Of a DNA stretch of 64,000 nt, positions 49,649 to 64,000 are shown piece by piece (the first letter of the stretch is position 1; the number at the start of each line of letters is the position of its first letter). This DNA is from Hymenolepis diminuta. Taxonomy: Eukaryota; Platyhelminthes; Cestoda; Cyclophyllidea; Hymenolepididae. The DNA lies in contig CAADRB010000009.1 in NCBI GenBank assembly GCA_900708905.1, positions 1,620,844 to 1,684,843 of the forward strand, in the 5' to 3' direction. The position numbers and the translations under genes are program-made. Under the pieces are notes generated by a model. That model saw only the letters and a list, made by a program, of their open reading frames with translations. It ran no database searches and was not told the DNA's origin.

Positions 49649-52600
49649 ATGGCATCCTCCCCGACTTCTACTGATAAAACCCGTCCAATATGTATTATTG
49701 TTCTTGGCATGGCTGGATCTGGCAAAACTACATTTGTCAATAAACTTGCTGATCATTTGAATTCTCTGGAAAACAGTGAACCATATGTAATTAATCTTGA
49801 TCCTGCAGTTTTAAACGTCCCTTACCGCCCGAATATAGGTAGATATGGTTCTCTTAAATGTGTGCTAATCCTCGTTTTTGATTATTGAATATTATTTTAT
49901 TTAGATATCCGAGACACCATTAAATTTAAAGAGGTGATGAACCAATATGGTTTCGGTCCGAATGGTGCAATTATGACATCCTTGAATTTCTTCGCTTCTC
50001 GCTTTAACGAAGTTATCGGCCTTATTGACAAAAATTCCGGTCGCATCCGTTACGTGGTGATCGATACTCCTGGTCAGATTGAGGTCTTTACATGGTCTGC
50101 TTCTGGAGTAATTATGACAGAAACCCTTGCTGCCTCTTATCCAACCATGGTCGTTTATGTCATGGATACGCCTCGTAGTCATAGTCCTGTCACTTTTATG
50201 TCTAACATGCTCTATGCATGCTCTGTACTCTATCGAATGAAGCTCCCTTTCATCTGTGTTCTTAACAAGACAGATGTGATTGACTGTGATTTCGCGCTGG
50301 AGTGGATGCGCGATTTTGAGGCCTTTCAGAGTGCGTTGCATGCTGGTCGATCAGGGGAAAACGGTTTGGTTGATATGGCTGATGGCCCCTATGTGGAAGA
50401 GGATTCGTCCCAATACATGAATAGCCTCACTAATTCAATGTCTCTTGTGCTTGATGAATTTTACAATGATCTGAGTTGCTGTGGAGTGTCATCTCTCAGT
50501 GGCGAGGGCTTTCCTAAATTCATAGAATTGGTCAAGGAAGCTTCTGAGGAGTACTTTAATGTAAGTATTTAGAGTTTGAATTTGAAAGTAAATTAAATAT
50601 TTGATATCGGAGTGCACTCAGGAAATTGTTTTCTAAGTCATTTTTGGTGGAGGAGTGGCATTTCTTACCCTATTTTGAGCAATTCTGCAATTTTCCTATT
50701 GTTTTATCAATGTAACTTATAATTCTGGTTTATTGATATGTGCTAATAAGTATTGAACCTACGACAAAATAGGTGTGCCACTGTGTCACGATTACATTTT
50801 TTGGTTAAATTATTTTTTGTTTGGGGAACTAGTTTATGGTAAGGATTGGCCCACAAGGTAATCAATTTACTCACGTTTGGAATACTGATAATATTTTATT
50901 CTTCGTTTGTCATGTTGACATTTCGAAATGACGTTTTAATAAGTCAATTCCCTCACGTTGCTAAAGCAGTTCTAAGACCGATATTAAGCCGCTTCTCATA
51001 ATTGGCCAGTGTTGCACTGCTGGTAGAAGGTTCTCATCTATTAGATTATTGTGTACACTCCCCGTTCAGACCTTCGGAATGAGTTACTGTTGCGAGGCCA
51101 GTTGACCTATAGTTTGAACTGTCAGCGGTTCATGACAATGTCTAATTTTTATCTATTATCCTAATATGCAATTTTCTACATTGTATTAGTGGATTTTTTT
51201 ATTGATAATATATTATAGAACATTATCACAACTTGTGGGAAGTTGTAGTGTCACTTACTGCTTTATTTTTAAATATTTCCTTTATTCAAGTTTCTTTAAT
51301 ATACGTCTTGGTTATCCTTTTCCTTGTTTATATTTTAGGAGTATTTACCAGCTTTGAGAGCTCGTAAAACACCTAAACGGACTGGGAAACCACTTCTCAA
51401 TCAACCAAGAGGTGAGTTTTTCGTCCTATTAAAATCCCATTGAAATTTTTTCAAAAATGTGATTTTTACTTTTACTTTTATTTCTTGGATAAGAAGTGAC
51501 TCTTGTATTTTTGCTTCTCAAAAACATTTATCATAACATTTATTTCAAAATGTTATCGTGTCTGAAATCATATTTTTTTCATTTTAATATCCCTTTTGTA
51601 GAGATGTTTTGCTTTGACTTGCAAAGTTTAGCGTCCGTTTATTTCAAGGTCTGAAACTTCATACTTCTTTAAGTTCTAATATTTGAAATGATTTTTACTT
51701 CACTGAATTTATAACTGTCATGTAGAAATAGTTAAAACTCAATAAATGAGACAAGCAGAATTTTATTCTCGTTGATAGTTGTGCGATAGTCTTTCCTATA
51801 ATTTTTAAATTTGAATAGTTTTGTGACCCGAAATAGAAAAATATCTTGTGACCGTAGAAATTCTGACCTGAACCTCTGGTAGTTAATTCAATAATATCTT
51901 CCAAACTCAATGTTGCCGTGTTTCAAATGATTGCCACACTTTCGAGTAGTCTTAGGATAGATGTTCTTAATTTCCATTCAAAATGACATTCACATTCTGT
52001 TTATTCTTTGTTTTCATTGTATAACTTAACTTTTCGCCTTCCGCTTGGTCAGCTATTTCGATTTTTTGTTAAACTAACTCCAAAATGACTCCCAACTCCA
52101 TTAAGTGAAGTGTTGACACCCGACTTGGGTAGAGAGGGAAAGCATCCTAGAGCTGCTACTATGGGAAATTCGCATTTTAACACTTATTAACCGGAGCAGT
52201 TGGCTATCTACGTTACTGCTTGTATGGCGATGATCATTGATCTTGTAATCTCTGACTTGGCAGACTTAGATGTTGACCACTGCGCCTCTGAAGCACAAGC
52301 TGAGTCCCAAATCTGTAGCTTTCATCAATCTGTTCTTTTGTTTTAATCTTCTCCCTCAGTCTTTTAATTAGTATCTTGAAATTGTAAATCTCTTGCTATT
52401 AATAATGCTGTCTTAATTTATTAATTCAACCACTTGTACTGCAGAGAAGAATGCGGAATTGACTGCAATATCTGGTGTTATTTGTAATAATCTAGAATAC
52501 ACATAGATAATCCGTCGCTTAACGTTTTGCAATGAAATCTATAGAAATTGTATGTTTTGCTGGTTTTACAGCTGATATTGGACCTCTATATTTATATCCT

Positions 52601-53440
52601 ATTTTCAATTTCAGATGAGATAGATAGCGATGATGAAGGTAATGATGATGAAGCTGAAGACGGACCGAGTTGTTCTGAGAAAACCATGCTGGTCGACTTG
52701 GTGGGCGACAGTGACAACGCGGAAACAGATCCCCTTGTGCACCTTGACGGAGTCGAAGAGAAGCCCGATGAAGTTCTGGACGAACAGATGAAGGGTTAGT
52801 TCAATAAAGTTTTATCTTTAATACATCTACTCCTGGCAAATTGGAGTTCTTGATCTTTATTAAAGAAGTGCCTTCTGACATCTTTTGGGAACATAGATAA
52901 TCGTTCTGCTATCTCGCTTTAAATTTGTATTTAACCTACTTGGTCGATTATGTGAATTCGATATAACTTTAAGTTAACATTAACTTAAACTAGATTACCC
53001 CTATAATATTACTAGGTACATACCGAGGTAATATGGTTAAAGCTGTTCAAATCAAGTTAATTCAAGTAGAAAGAAATTGGAAGTCTTGCGTCTCCAAGAA
53101 TGGCCCCATTATACAAAAATTCAGTTACGTATATAGATTATAGTATACATGGAAAATAATTCACTACGCTGTTAGCTGAGGATAGAACGGTAGCGTGATT
53201 TCTTTCCTAGACATGATCAGGGAGGGTTCATAATCGATAAATCAGTTCACCGGGGACGAAGTCTGTTGACCTTGATCGGGTGTATCGTAAAACATTGAAT
53301 CGGTTTTGGTTTTTACAACATATTGATTTTGTCGATTATTATTTCTGGTTGATATTTTACTAAATTTTTTTCTTTCAGCTGAAGAATTTCGGAAGAAGTG
53401 CGTGCTTTCTACGAATGTACCATCTTCTTTGACTTTATAA
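49649..53440 (+). CDS. GPN1: GPN-loop GTPase 1
   Basis: Homologue of GPN1/XAB1, a homodimerising GTPase needed for assembly and nuclear import of RNA polymerase II. Exons: 49649-49838, 49905-50560, 51339-51411, 52615-52794, 53379-53440; 386 aa (human 374). G1 P-loop GMAGSGKTT at 20-28. 'NLDPAV' follows, characteristic of the family. The GPN motif (FGPNGA) is at 80-85, G3 DTPGQIE at 117-123, G4 NKTD at 184-187. 'SLVLDEFY' and a GVSSLSGEG loop come before the end of the GTPase domain near 300. The C-terminal third is basic and then strongly acidic ([16 protein letters not shown]), as in the human protein. The last 20 codons ([19 protein letters not shown]) do not resemble the human C-terminus, so the final exon is less sure than the rest. 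The first intron is 66 nt. A SINE copy lies in intron 3. Confidence 0.95.
52092..52302 (-). repeat. SINE copy 7, in GPN1 intron 3
   Basis: Reads 'cgacttgggtagagaggg', then 'gcatcctagagctgctac', then 'ttaaccggagcagttggct', then 'gcgatgatcattgatcttg' on the + strand, which is the family order on the minus strand. It is inserted antisense to GPN1. Confidence 0.65.
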
Positions 53441-54102
53441 ATAATGACTCCAGTGTCCCGTGTACAGATTTGATACAGTAAAATAAACGACATCTGATAA
53501 AAATGAAATTCATCTTTGCTGTCTGTTTTTATGCGGTCTGTTTGATCGGGTGTTTGATACTGGAACTGTATTCAAATTACGTATTTCATTACCAAGACTA
53601 TGCTCTCATGTTTAGGCGACGCTTAAAGAATTATAATGATGGTCCACAAATATTTTCTTATTTATTGAAACAAGTTGTGCTTCATTTATTTGTTTTTATT
53701 GTGCAAATGCAGAATTTCTGGAAAGAAAATGTCTCCTTTCTCTTATCTGTTAGCCTTTGAATTATTGCGTTTGTTCATCTCTTTATAAACCAATCTGCGT
53801 TCATGTGGTTTAAAAGTTTTCATTTGTTAGTTCTTTTATGAAATAACGATTTGGTTATTTCTTCTTAAATCTCGATGAGATTTGAACTTGCATAATTTAA
53901 TGAGTCGAATTCGCGTACACAATGATTAAGATTAGTCAGTGATAGAAATCGGAATGTGCAATCGGGTATATATTAGTCTAGGAATCGTAAGCACTGTGTT
54001 GAAAGTACCGAGAAATCTGAGCTCCAATGATGCGGACTGACTACAAATCATCAAGTTCGATTACGATTTTCAAGATTTTAATACGTTTTATGCAGCAGAA
54101 AA
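53441..54102 (+). other. GPN1-CCDC97 intercistronic region
   Basis: 662 bp between tandem genes. A strong 3' splice-site-like sequence (TTTTATGCAGCAG) ends at 54098, four bases before the CCDC97 ATG. It could join an unseen 5' UTR exon or accept a trans-spliced leader. A frame at 53503-53760 starts MKFIFAVCFYAVCLIGCLIL but has no good partner and is taken as chance. Confidence 0.4.
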
Positions 54103-57100
54103 ATGACAGTTGAGCTGAATGAACCCGAGGAAGTGATGCTAAAGCGTCTGGCTGCTATAGAGGTGGGTCCACATTTTCGACATCAAACTCGTGATGAGCC
54201 GCCTCTTTCACAGGAAGAAAAGATGCGAATAGCGAGTGATTTGCTACGACGCAATCCAGGGGAATTTCTCGCTCGATATCATCGCTTTCTGTCCTGGCCT
54301 GATGATGCTATATGTTTCAGTGGACTCTGGGATGACTACACTGTATCCTACTACTTGAAAGAAGTTGTTGGAATTGTTAAGCCCACAAAATCTGTTCGAA
54401 AATCTTACTCAGATGAAGATTCTGGTGATTCGAATACTCAGGAGAATCTTAGACGCAGACAGGAACTGCAGATCAAAAATCGTCGCTTAGTGGTATGAAT
54501 ATTTTTAAAATTTTTTTTTTCTGTTTAGTTCAATATGTGATTGAGTTTAGTAGAATTTTTTTCTTCAGTTAGTATTGACTAATACGTAAACGATGAATCA
54601 AACTTTTAAACAACATTTGTAATAGTAAATGTGTGATCGTTAAATCTTTAGAATTCTATTTGTGTTTGATAATAGACATTAATTTCAAGGTTAACTGGTT
54701 GTGGCCTTATTTGTCTTAGGTTAGTGAATCGGCACATTGCTTATCGTTCATGAAGTGCTTAGAATAAGATTGACTAGATTGTTTAATTGTTGCATAACTA
54801 CCGTTACAAGTGAGGAATGTTTAGGGCTATCATATTTTGTGACAGTAGGGAATATTGACATCGCCTCTATTCCCTATATTACAGATCTGAGATAATAATA
54901 AAGGAAGTGAGATTGAAGATGGAGATGACTGAGATTTATTTACAAAGAACGAAGTTATATAGATAAATCTGAAATGAGAATATGTGTTAGTGAATGATCG
55001 GTAAAATACGGACTAATCGCGACGCAAACATCTTCAATCTTGAACTCTGAACACTAACTTATTAGCATCATCTCACCAACTTCAATCATTTAAATCCGGA
55101 TAATGATAACTTTTTAGAACGTAGTACTAACAGCTAAGATGTGTGATTTTCCCGTAATTATTCTTCAGGCTATACTTTCTATCTTCTAATAATTTTACCT
55201 ACGATAACAGGACAGAGCGAGGAGTGTATTGGTTGTAGAGCCTTATTGAAAACAGAGAGAAAACTCAGGGAATTTGAGAAAGTTGGAGACTGTGTATNNN
55301 NNNNNNNNNNNNNNNNNNNNNNNNNNNNNNNNNNNNNNNNNNNNNNNNNNNNNNNNNNNNNNNNNNNNNNNNNNNNNNNNNNNNNNNNNNNNNNNNNNNN
55401 NNNNNNNATATCTGTTCGAACTGTCTTTGAGACTGCTTCTACTGCGAGACAACAGAGTAGGGTGGATATAAAGTAGTTTTAATGCTCAATAAGGCTACTT
55501 CTCTAGTCTGATTTAGTCAGGGTAACATTGTATCCTTTTACCTTTAACTAACCTTTCCAAAATCAGAGGAACGAGAGTTGACGTGGACCATTGGCGTATT
55601 GGACGATCGTAGAGGAAGGAGAAAGGGGAGAGAGCTAGTGGTAGGATGGAGGGCTTGGTTACGCGTCTAAACCGTTAGCGTGAAAATGGAATTGTGTGGA
55701 GAGGTTAAATAAAGTATATTTAGGGAGATTGTCGGATTTTGCCCTTTCTTCAATGACATTTAGGTATGAGTCAGGAGGTGTGCAATATACAGCGAGGCTG
55801 AGCAGGTCTATGAGTCAGTGCACTACAGATCCAAAGAAATTTAAATATCTCTTTTTTTGTTTGTGGATCTCTTCCAGGCTCTACGTCGTATGGCAGCAGA
55901 AGCAGAGGCTGACCCCACAGAGGGTTTCTTCTCTCATGAGGCAATGCGTGAACGCGACCCCGTGCTATGGGAACGGATGGTGGGCCGACACCTCACTAAT
56001 GCCCAGAGACGCTCTCTCCTGGGTCATCAGTACGAATCTTTCAGTGGTATGCTACTCTCCCAACTCCTTGAATCCGAAGAGATGTCAGAACGACGGCCAG
56101 ATGAGGAAGATGAGGTAAGAATCTTTACTTATTTCATTTTAAATACTTATAAGTAGTTAGAATATATTCTTTTGCATTTCTTTTTACTTAGATATATTTA
56201 GCAGTGGATTATTTGTGTCCTATTTTATCAATCGTTTCATATTATTTTACTTCTATAGTACCAACTTCCTTTTATCTGATGGTATTGTTTTAGGAGAGTT
56301 CAGACGAAGAAATTATGGATAAAGAACAGTGGCGAGCGGGAAAAAAAGGCACAGCCGAAAAGCATGAACGTGCAAGACAGGAGTTCAGAGAATTGATGTA
56401 TTCACGGTTCCTTGCTGGTAATGATAGCGCTGTGGATTACGAGTAAGTACAGAGATCATAATCAAGCGGCACTTTAAAATATAATAATAAAACTACGAGA
56501 AGGGGATTACACTAGTGATTTCAGGTGTCAGCCTAGTTTGAGATTACCCTATAAAAACATTGATTGGAGAGAAGTAAGCATTTAGAGTTTGCTAGTAAGG
56601 AATGCATATATGATACCGATGAGAATAAACACAATATGTTATTACTAGCTGAGAGCGATCGTACAAAAGAACTCATTATAAAACGTGAGGTAATAAAAGT
56701 GTTTTCGTAACACCGATAGGGCCTAAATTATTGAAAGCTGTAGATAATGACTGGTGCGACAATAAGCTATCTTTCTATAGACAAAAACGTTTACTAATTG
56801 TGAATGGTGCATAAGCTATCTGAGGGCTTGGATTGAGTCAGTGATAAAAGCCGAGGGAGGACATATAGAATAAAACGTAGGTTGATATTATTTGTCTTTT
56901 TGTTTTGCTATAAGAAAGGGCAGGTTTCAATCATTAACAGTTTCATTTTCTATTCTTTTTATGAGTGTGTAAGGTGTCCTCAGATGTCCTACGCACCCTC
57001 TATGTTAAAGTGCCGAATCGAATATTTACGGTAAAGTTGAATGGTGTTCAAGAGGTTCATCTATCGTAGACTGATTTATCTATTATCAATAACCTGAAAA

Positions 57101-58913
57101 TGAAATATCGCCACTGTTGCATTAGTTAACCAAGTAGCTAATCATTACATTGAAATACATGCCTTTAGTAAAGTGATACCGATTTTTGGATTACGGGTCT
57201 TTCCCCCCTTTCTTGGTCTGAGTAACTATAGCCATGGTACCATGTGTATAGGGGCATTTAGCACTATCGTTTAGTTGCATAGATTGCATTGGTCAGTCTG
57301 ATACAGTAGGAGCATATGAAACTGAAGCATTCACTTCTAATTCTCAGTCTCACGTTCCATTACTGGCTGATGATAAACGTTCTATGTAATTTTTTCTCAA
57401 TTGACCGAGAGCACTCTTGCATCCTTGATGGAACAAAATTTCAGTCCAATATAGGATTTTACTTGTGTATTTCATGTCTACTGAGATCTGAGGTGGCCTT
57501 TATATCCCCCAGTGACTGCCTATGTTCAGGCGAACTATTCAGACTCGGTGAAAGTGAACGTGGAGACATCCGGCTACTTACAAAAATGAGGTTCAATCTA
57601 GCTGTAGAAAACATCTGCACTTGTGAAACACCTACTAATTGATGTCAGTGAGCTAACTGAAGATTAGGATAACAGCATATCAACAGCTTAGTCAATTTCT
57701 GCTACTTCCTAATATTCATTATCTATTGTATTACTCTCCTCTTTTACAAGAAGAAGCAAGCTTTGCCTGGCGTATGACTATCCTCAAAGGCTTTAGATTA
57801 ACGTTTAAGTTTATTTAATAAGGCATACATGAACCGATTTAATAGAAAGGTAAATTATTAACGTTGTATGCAAAATAGATTGTAATTCATCGGCTGTTGC
57901 CTCAAGACAGACAAAAACAGCGATAGCACAGGTAGCAAAAGCTCCACGATGAACGGGGAGGGGAGAATTTCAAAACGGCTGGAGAAGGGCGCAACAACCG
58001 ATGAGTGTCATCTGTATTTCAGAGCCCACCAGCGCCGAGAAGATCCTTGAGTAGCATGGAGCTCTGAAGACATCTCCACGGATCAACTTCCAACCGAACC
58101 CCTGCATTTTATTGGACTGCAGAGAGAAAGGAGCCATGAAAAATAAAACTAAAGAATCCTCAAAGTGTGGCAAGTTTAAGGCGTTAGTGAAAAAAACTCA
58201 CCTCGCCGTTATAACTCACTTTTTATAACGCGTAAAGTCCCGACGCCGAGTTCAAATGAGAACTATCATCACAAGAATGGCAAGGAGGAAGACTACTTGG
58301 ACGGAATTAGTAATAGAGACCCATTAGATTTTAGCATTGGGTGCATCCGATATCAAATGACTCCATCCCATGGTCGGAGTGACCTGAATTAGTTGATATT
58401 GATCCACTCTGGAATGCTTTCTCTTTCAATGTCCATATGAATTATTTAACAGTGATCTACTGGAAATGTGTAATTCTTCTATTTATAAGGCCAGCTTAAG
58501 TCAGAAAAATTTAACTATGTTCTTATTTTCATTGCTCGGTCTTCTTTAGCTCACCTTTAGAATATTATCGGCATTCAGTTGGTGTTTTACTTGAGACTAT
58601 TTGTCCGAAGATTAGTTGTGACGTATAGTTTATATTTTCTTTATTCTATATTGGTGCATTAAATATACATCAATTTGTACCAATTTGAAAGAAATAGATG
58701 TTTAGAACCCAAGTTCTGATGAGCTAATTTTGTCCATGTTTGTCTTTATTTCAAAGGGCAATAGACAACGACGTTACGCTGGATGATGAATTGGAGGAGC
58801 GTGGTCGTGATGCTGAAGAAAGCTACTTCGATTCCGAAAGTCCAGCGCCTGCACCTTCTCTTGAAATTTCAAATGAAGAAACTATGGACATTCTTGTTGC
58901 CTCAAAGAAATGA
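54103..58913 (+). CDS. CCDC97: CCDC97 homologue (DUF2052)
   Basis: Homologue of coiled-coil domain-containing protein 97, a nuclear protein reported with the SF3b/U2 splicing machinery. Exons: 54103-54492, 55878-56114, 56294-56442, 58757-58913; 310 aa (human 343), all in phase. Conserved order: 'LSQEEKMRIASDLLRRNPGE' near 38, which corresponds to the human segment where each subunit 'lives' in the N-terminal half; 'FLARYHRFL' and 'IKNRRLVALRRM' across the exon 1-2 junction (about 125-135). Then 'FFSHEAMRERDPVLWERMVG', which matches the family's 'YFS..RAPLLYEQYIG' block, and an acidic run (ESSDEEIMD). The C-terminal block is EEFTSR-like 'ARQEFRELMYSRFLAGND', ending in 'AIDND', an acidic helix and 'EESYFDSESP', as in DUF2052 proteins. 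No enzyme motifs. Intron 1 holds the assembly gap; intron 3 holds a 198 bp transposon derivative. Confidence 0.9.
55298..55407. other. Assembly gap (110 N)
   Basis: Run of N inside intron 1 of CCDC97. Frames that run across it are artefacts. The flanks (54890-55690) are richer in G+C than the rest of the intron and show LTR-like motifs on the minus strand, which suggests that a repeat caused the gap. Confidence 0.95.
56803..57000. mobile_element. MITE-like deletion derivative of Tc1/mariner
   Basis: About 198 bp in CCDC97 intron 3. 56832-57000 matches 62131-62297, the 3' end of the larger element, at high identity by eye. The first 28 or so bases (56803-56830, 'ggtgcataagctatctgagg') match that element's left terminal inverted repeat. 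The element is therefore the two ends joined with the transposase interior deleted. TA follows the right end (57001-57002). Confidence 0.75.
57005..58756. other. Remainder of CCDC97 intron 3
   Basis: No supported gene. A 108-codon frame at 57316-57642 has no motif. A block of balanced composition at 57900-58260 may be an old repeat. Confidence 0.4.
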
Positions 58914-60210
58914 ATCCTAATTTTTTTTAATTATTGTATATAAATAAGTTCATGAACCAATTATCAATGTGTTTCTTTTATAGTTGCACTTAGTCAGACC
59001 CTAGCAGTAGCAAAATGAAATATAGCTTTTGTAATAGCATCTAGCTTGAATTTTGCCAATGTTAGTTTAGGTTGATAAATAGAGAATGACAGACGACGAC
59101 ATGTACTGCTGTTATGATCAGGTTCTTCTATGCAACAAAATTAGCGAAAAGCAGAGCAGCAAAGACAGGGATGTCCTGGCTGTCTGTAGAAAACAAGGCG
59201 GCATGAGTTTACACGATAGGCTCACAGCTTGATTATACTCCCTCTATCTTTATACTTATAGCGAATGAGACTGCGGTTACTTTGCCCGCACTCGCCTCCA
59301 ATAAATTACGGTATATGTCTAGGGTTTCCTATTACTGACTGGAATGTCCACATTGTTAAGCTGTTAACCAAAAGTTTGGGAGGGTGAATGTCAGTTCCGG
59401 GACAATTTAAATACCAAATCCGAATATACTCACATTAGCAGATGAGTATTTTGGGAGCTTGTTTACTACAGAGTATTAAGAGATTGAGATCAGCCTAACA
59501 ATGTAAAGTGGCTGAAACTGGGGCGATGTTTATTAGTTGGAAATATCACCGTTAGTTTCATCACATATATTCAGACTGTTAAAGTAGATGACCCATTTTA
59601 CGCCCTTTAAGTTCATGAGCAGAACCACAAAGTTTTGCGCACTAAGAGCACTTACTAAGGCTATTATACTTAAGCGTCAACGACGGGATCGCACAACTTA
59701 TTTAATATAATTTGGGTCCCTGAAAGTTAAACATGTTTTTGAAGATGAGAATTTCAGCCTTGGAAATTCTTGCTAGTTGAAAAATCACCTTTGTACGGTA
59801 TTTGTCAGTTATAACTCCTCATTTTTAGCTTATCAATCCGAGTCAGATGGCTTGGAACAAGAAATCGTTATTAATTTTCATACAGGCATCTACTATCTTA
59901 ACCTTCATTCATCTTAAAAGATAATATTTAAGGGATGAAATCAAGCTTTTTGAGAACACAAAAGTCGGAGAGTAACGCCAGTCCTTAAGATTCACAACTT
60001 TCCACACCAATTTGCTTTAATACATACAACGTTAACTGAACTCCGGTATTTCCATAGGGTCGTTTCTTCCTTAACATATATGCAGTACTTACAATACTCA
60101 GTGGCAAGAACAACAAAGTTGATTTCATATATTCACATTTTCTAATGTCATCAACAAGTAATCACAGGTAGATCAAGACAAGGATAGACAATAGCGGAGC
60201 AAAATACACA
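58914..60210. other. Convergent intergenic region, CCDC97 and RNF121
   Basis: Holds both 3' UTRs. No further gene seen. A block at about 59100-59340 with a CCAATAAATT motif could be a fragment of a mobile element. Confidence 0.4.
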
Positions 60211-63665
<3,455 letters not shown>

Positions 63666-63667
63666 TG

Positions 63668-63694
63668 TCAAGTACAAACTGCCCCGAATTTCAT
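63668..63694 (-). promoter_or_regulatory. Upstream ORF before RNF121
   Basis: An ATG at 63694-63692 opens eight codons (MKFGAVCT) and stops with TGA two bases before the RNF121 ATG. If it is within the mRNA leader, it could lower or control initiation at the main start. Confidence 0.4.
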
Positions 63695-64000
63695 TTGGTG
63701 CAGACAATTTCGCAAACGACCTTTAAGAATAAGCCAATTAAAAAATCAAAGCAACAGTTTTGCATTTATAATCTTGGTAATGAATCTGTGAATAACCGTA
63801 ATTGCGTTAAGCAATTTTTTCCTTATTAGGTAATAAGCATCTCTGTAGATGCAAACTAACTTGTGATTTTGTCATACTAGGTTACTTGTAGAATGAGGAA
63901 CTGATATGACTTAACGCTTATTATCATATCATACGTTTCAATGGATCCTCACATATTTCGGCTATTTCTATCTATTAATACATGTTTTAAAGCATTTCGG
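63695..64000. other. 5' flank of RNF121
   Basis: Upstream region of RNF121 to the window edge. No coding signal. Confidence 0.4.

Noticed and set aside
49901..50341. 146-codon minus-strand frame
   Set aside because: Antisense shadow of GPN1 exon 2.
54890..55690. LTR flanking the assembly gap in CCDC97 intron 1
   Set aside because: TATA-like and AATAAA-like motifs exist on the minus strand, but the gap and wide spacing prevent a supported call.
55696..56118. 140-codon plus-strand frame
   Set aside because: Overlaps CCDC97 exon 2 in a different frame; the frame read in exon 2 (A-L-R-R-M-A) is the one with homology.
57316..57642. 108-codon plus-strand frame in CCDC97 intron 3
   Set aside because: No motif, no splice partner, and composition like the background.

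Overview
This is a eukaryotic window, AT-rich (roughly two thirds A+T by eye), with intron-split genes and standard GT..AG splicing. It probably comes from a flatworm (Platyhelminthes). That placement is inferred from the mix of very short introns (one of 39 nt) with kilobase ones, the AT-rich spacers, and the tRNA-derived SINE and Tc1/mariner content; no single gene proves it. I rebuilt five protein-coding genes exon by exon. Every internal splice junction keeps phase, and four of the five run from an ATG to a stop.

Layout. 1-7431: spacer with a decayed mariner transposase (about 906-1990) and two SINE copies. 7432-21259 (+): a 24-exon BCR/ABR-type Rho regulator (DH-like, PH, C2, RhoGAP; 960 aa). 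21260-43214: a 22 kb gene-poor stretch with SINE copies, one probable solo LTR, a Ty3/gypsy integrase relic, AT microsatellites, one unidentified 90-codon exon-like ORF and one doubtful exon fragment. 43215-47131 (-): a myotubularin of the MTM1/MTMR2 type whose catalytic CX5R arginine codon reads as leucine. 49649-53440 (+): GPN1, a GPN-loop GTPase. 54103-58913 (+): a CCDC97 homologue, with a 110-base assembly gap in intron 1. 60211-63665 (-): RNF121, a multi-pass membrane RING-H2 protein, with a 1.3 kb Tc1/mariner element complete with terminal inverted repeats in its last intron.

The genes are ordinary conserved cell-biology genes: Rho signalling, phosphoinositide turnover, RNA polymerase II assembly, a splicing-linked factor and ER/Golgi ubiquitin ligation. 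They do not form one pathway. MTM and GPN1 are divergent with about 2.5 kb between them. GPN1 and CCDC97 are tandem, 662 bp apart. CCDC97 and RNF121 converge.

The observations most worth following are the Arg-to-Leu change in an otherwise well conserved myotubularin active site, the Tc1/mariner element together with its 198 bp internally deleted derivative 4 kb away, and the tRNA-derived SINE family, whose clear copies nearly all lie on the minus strand.
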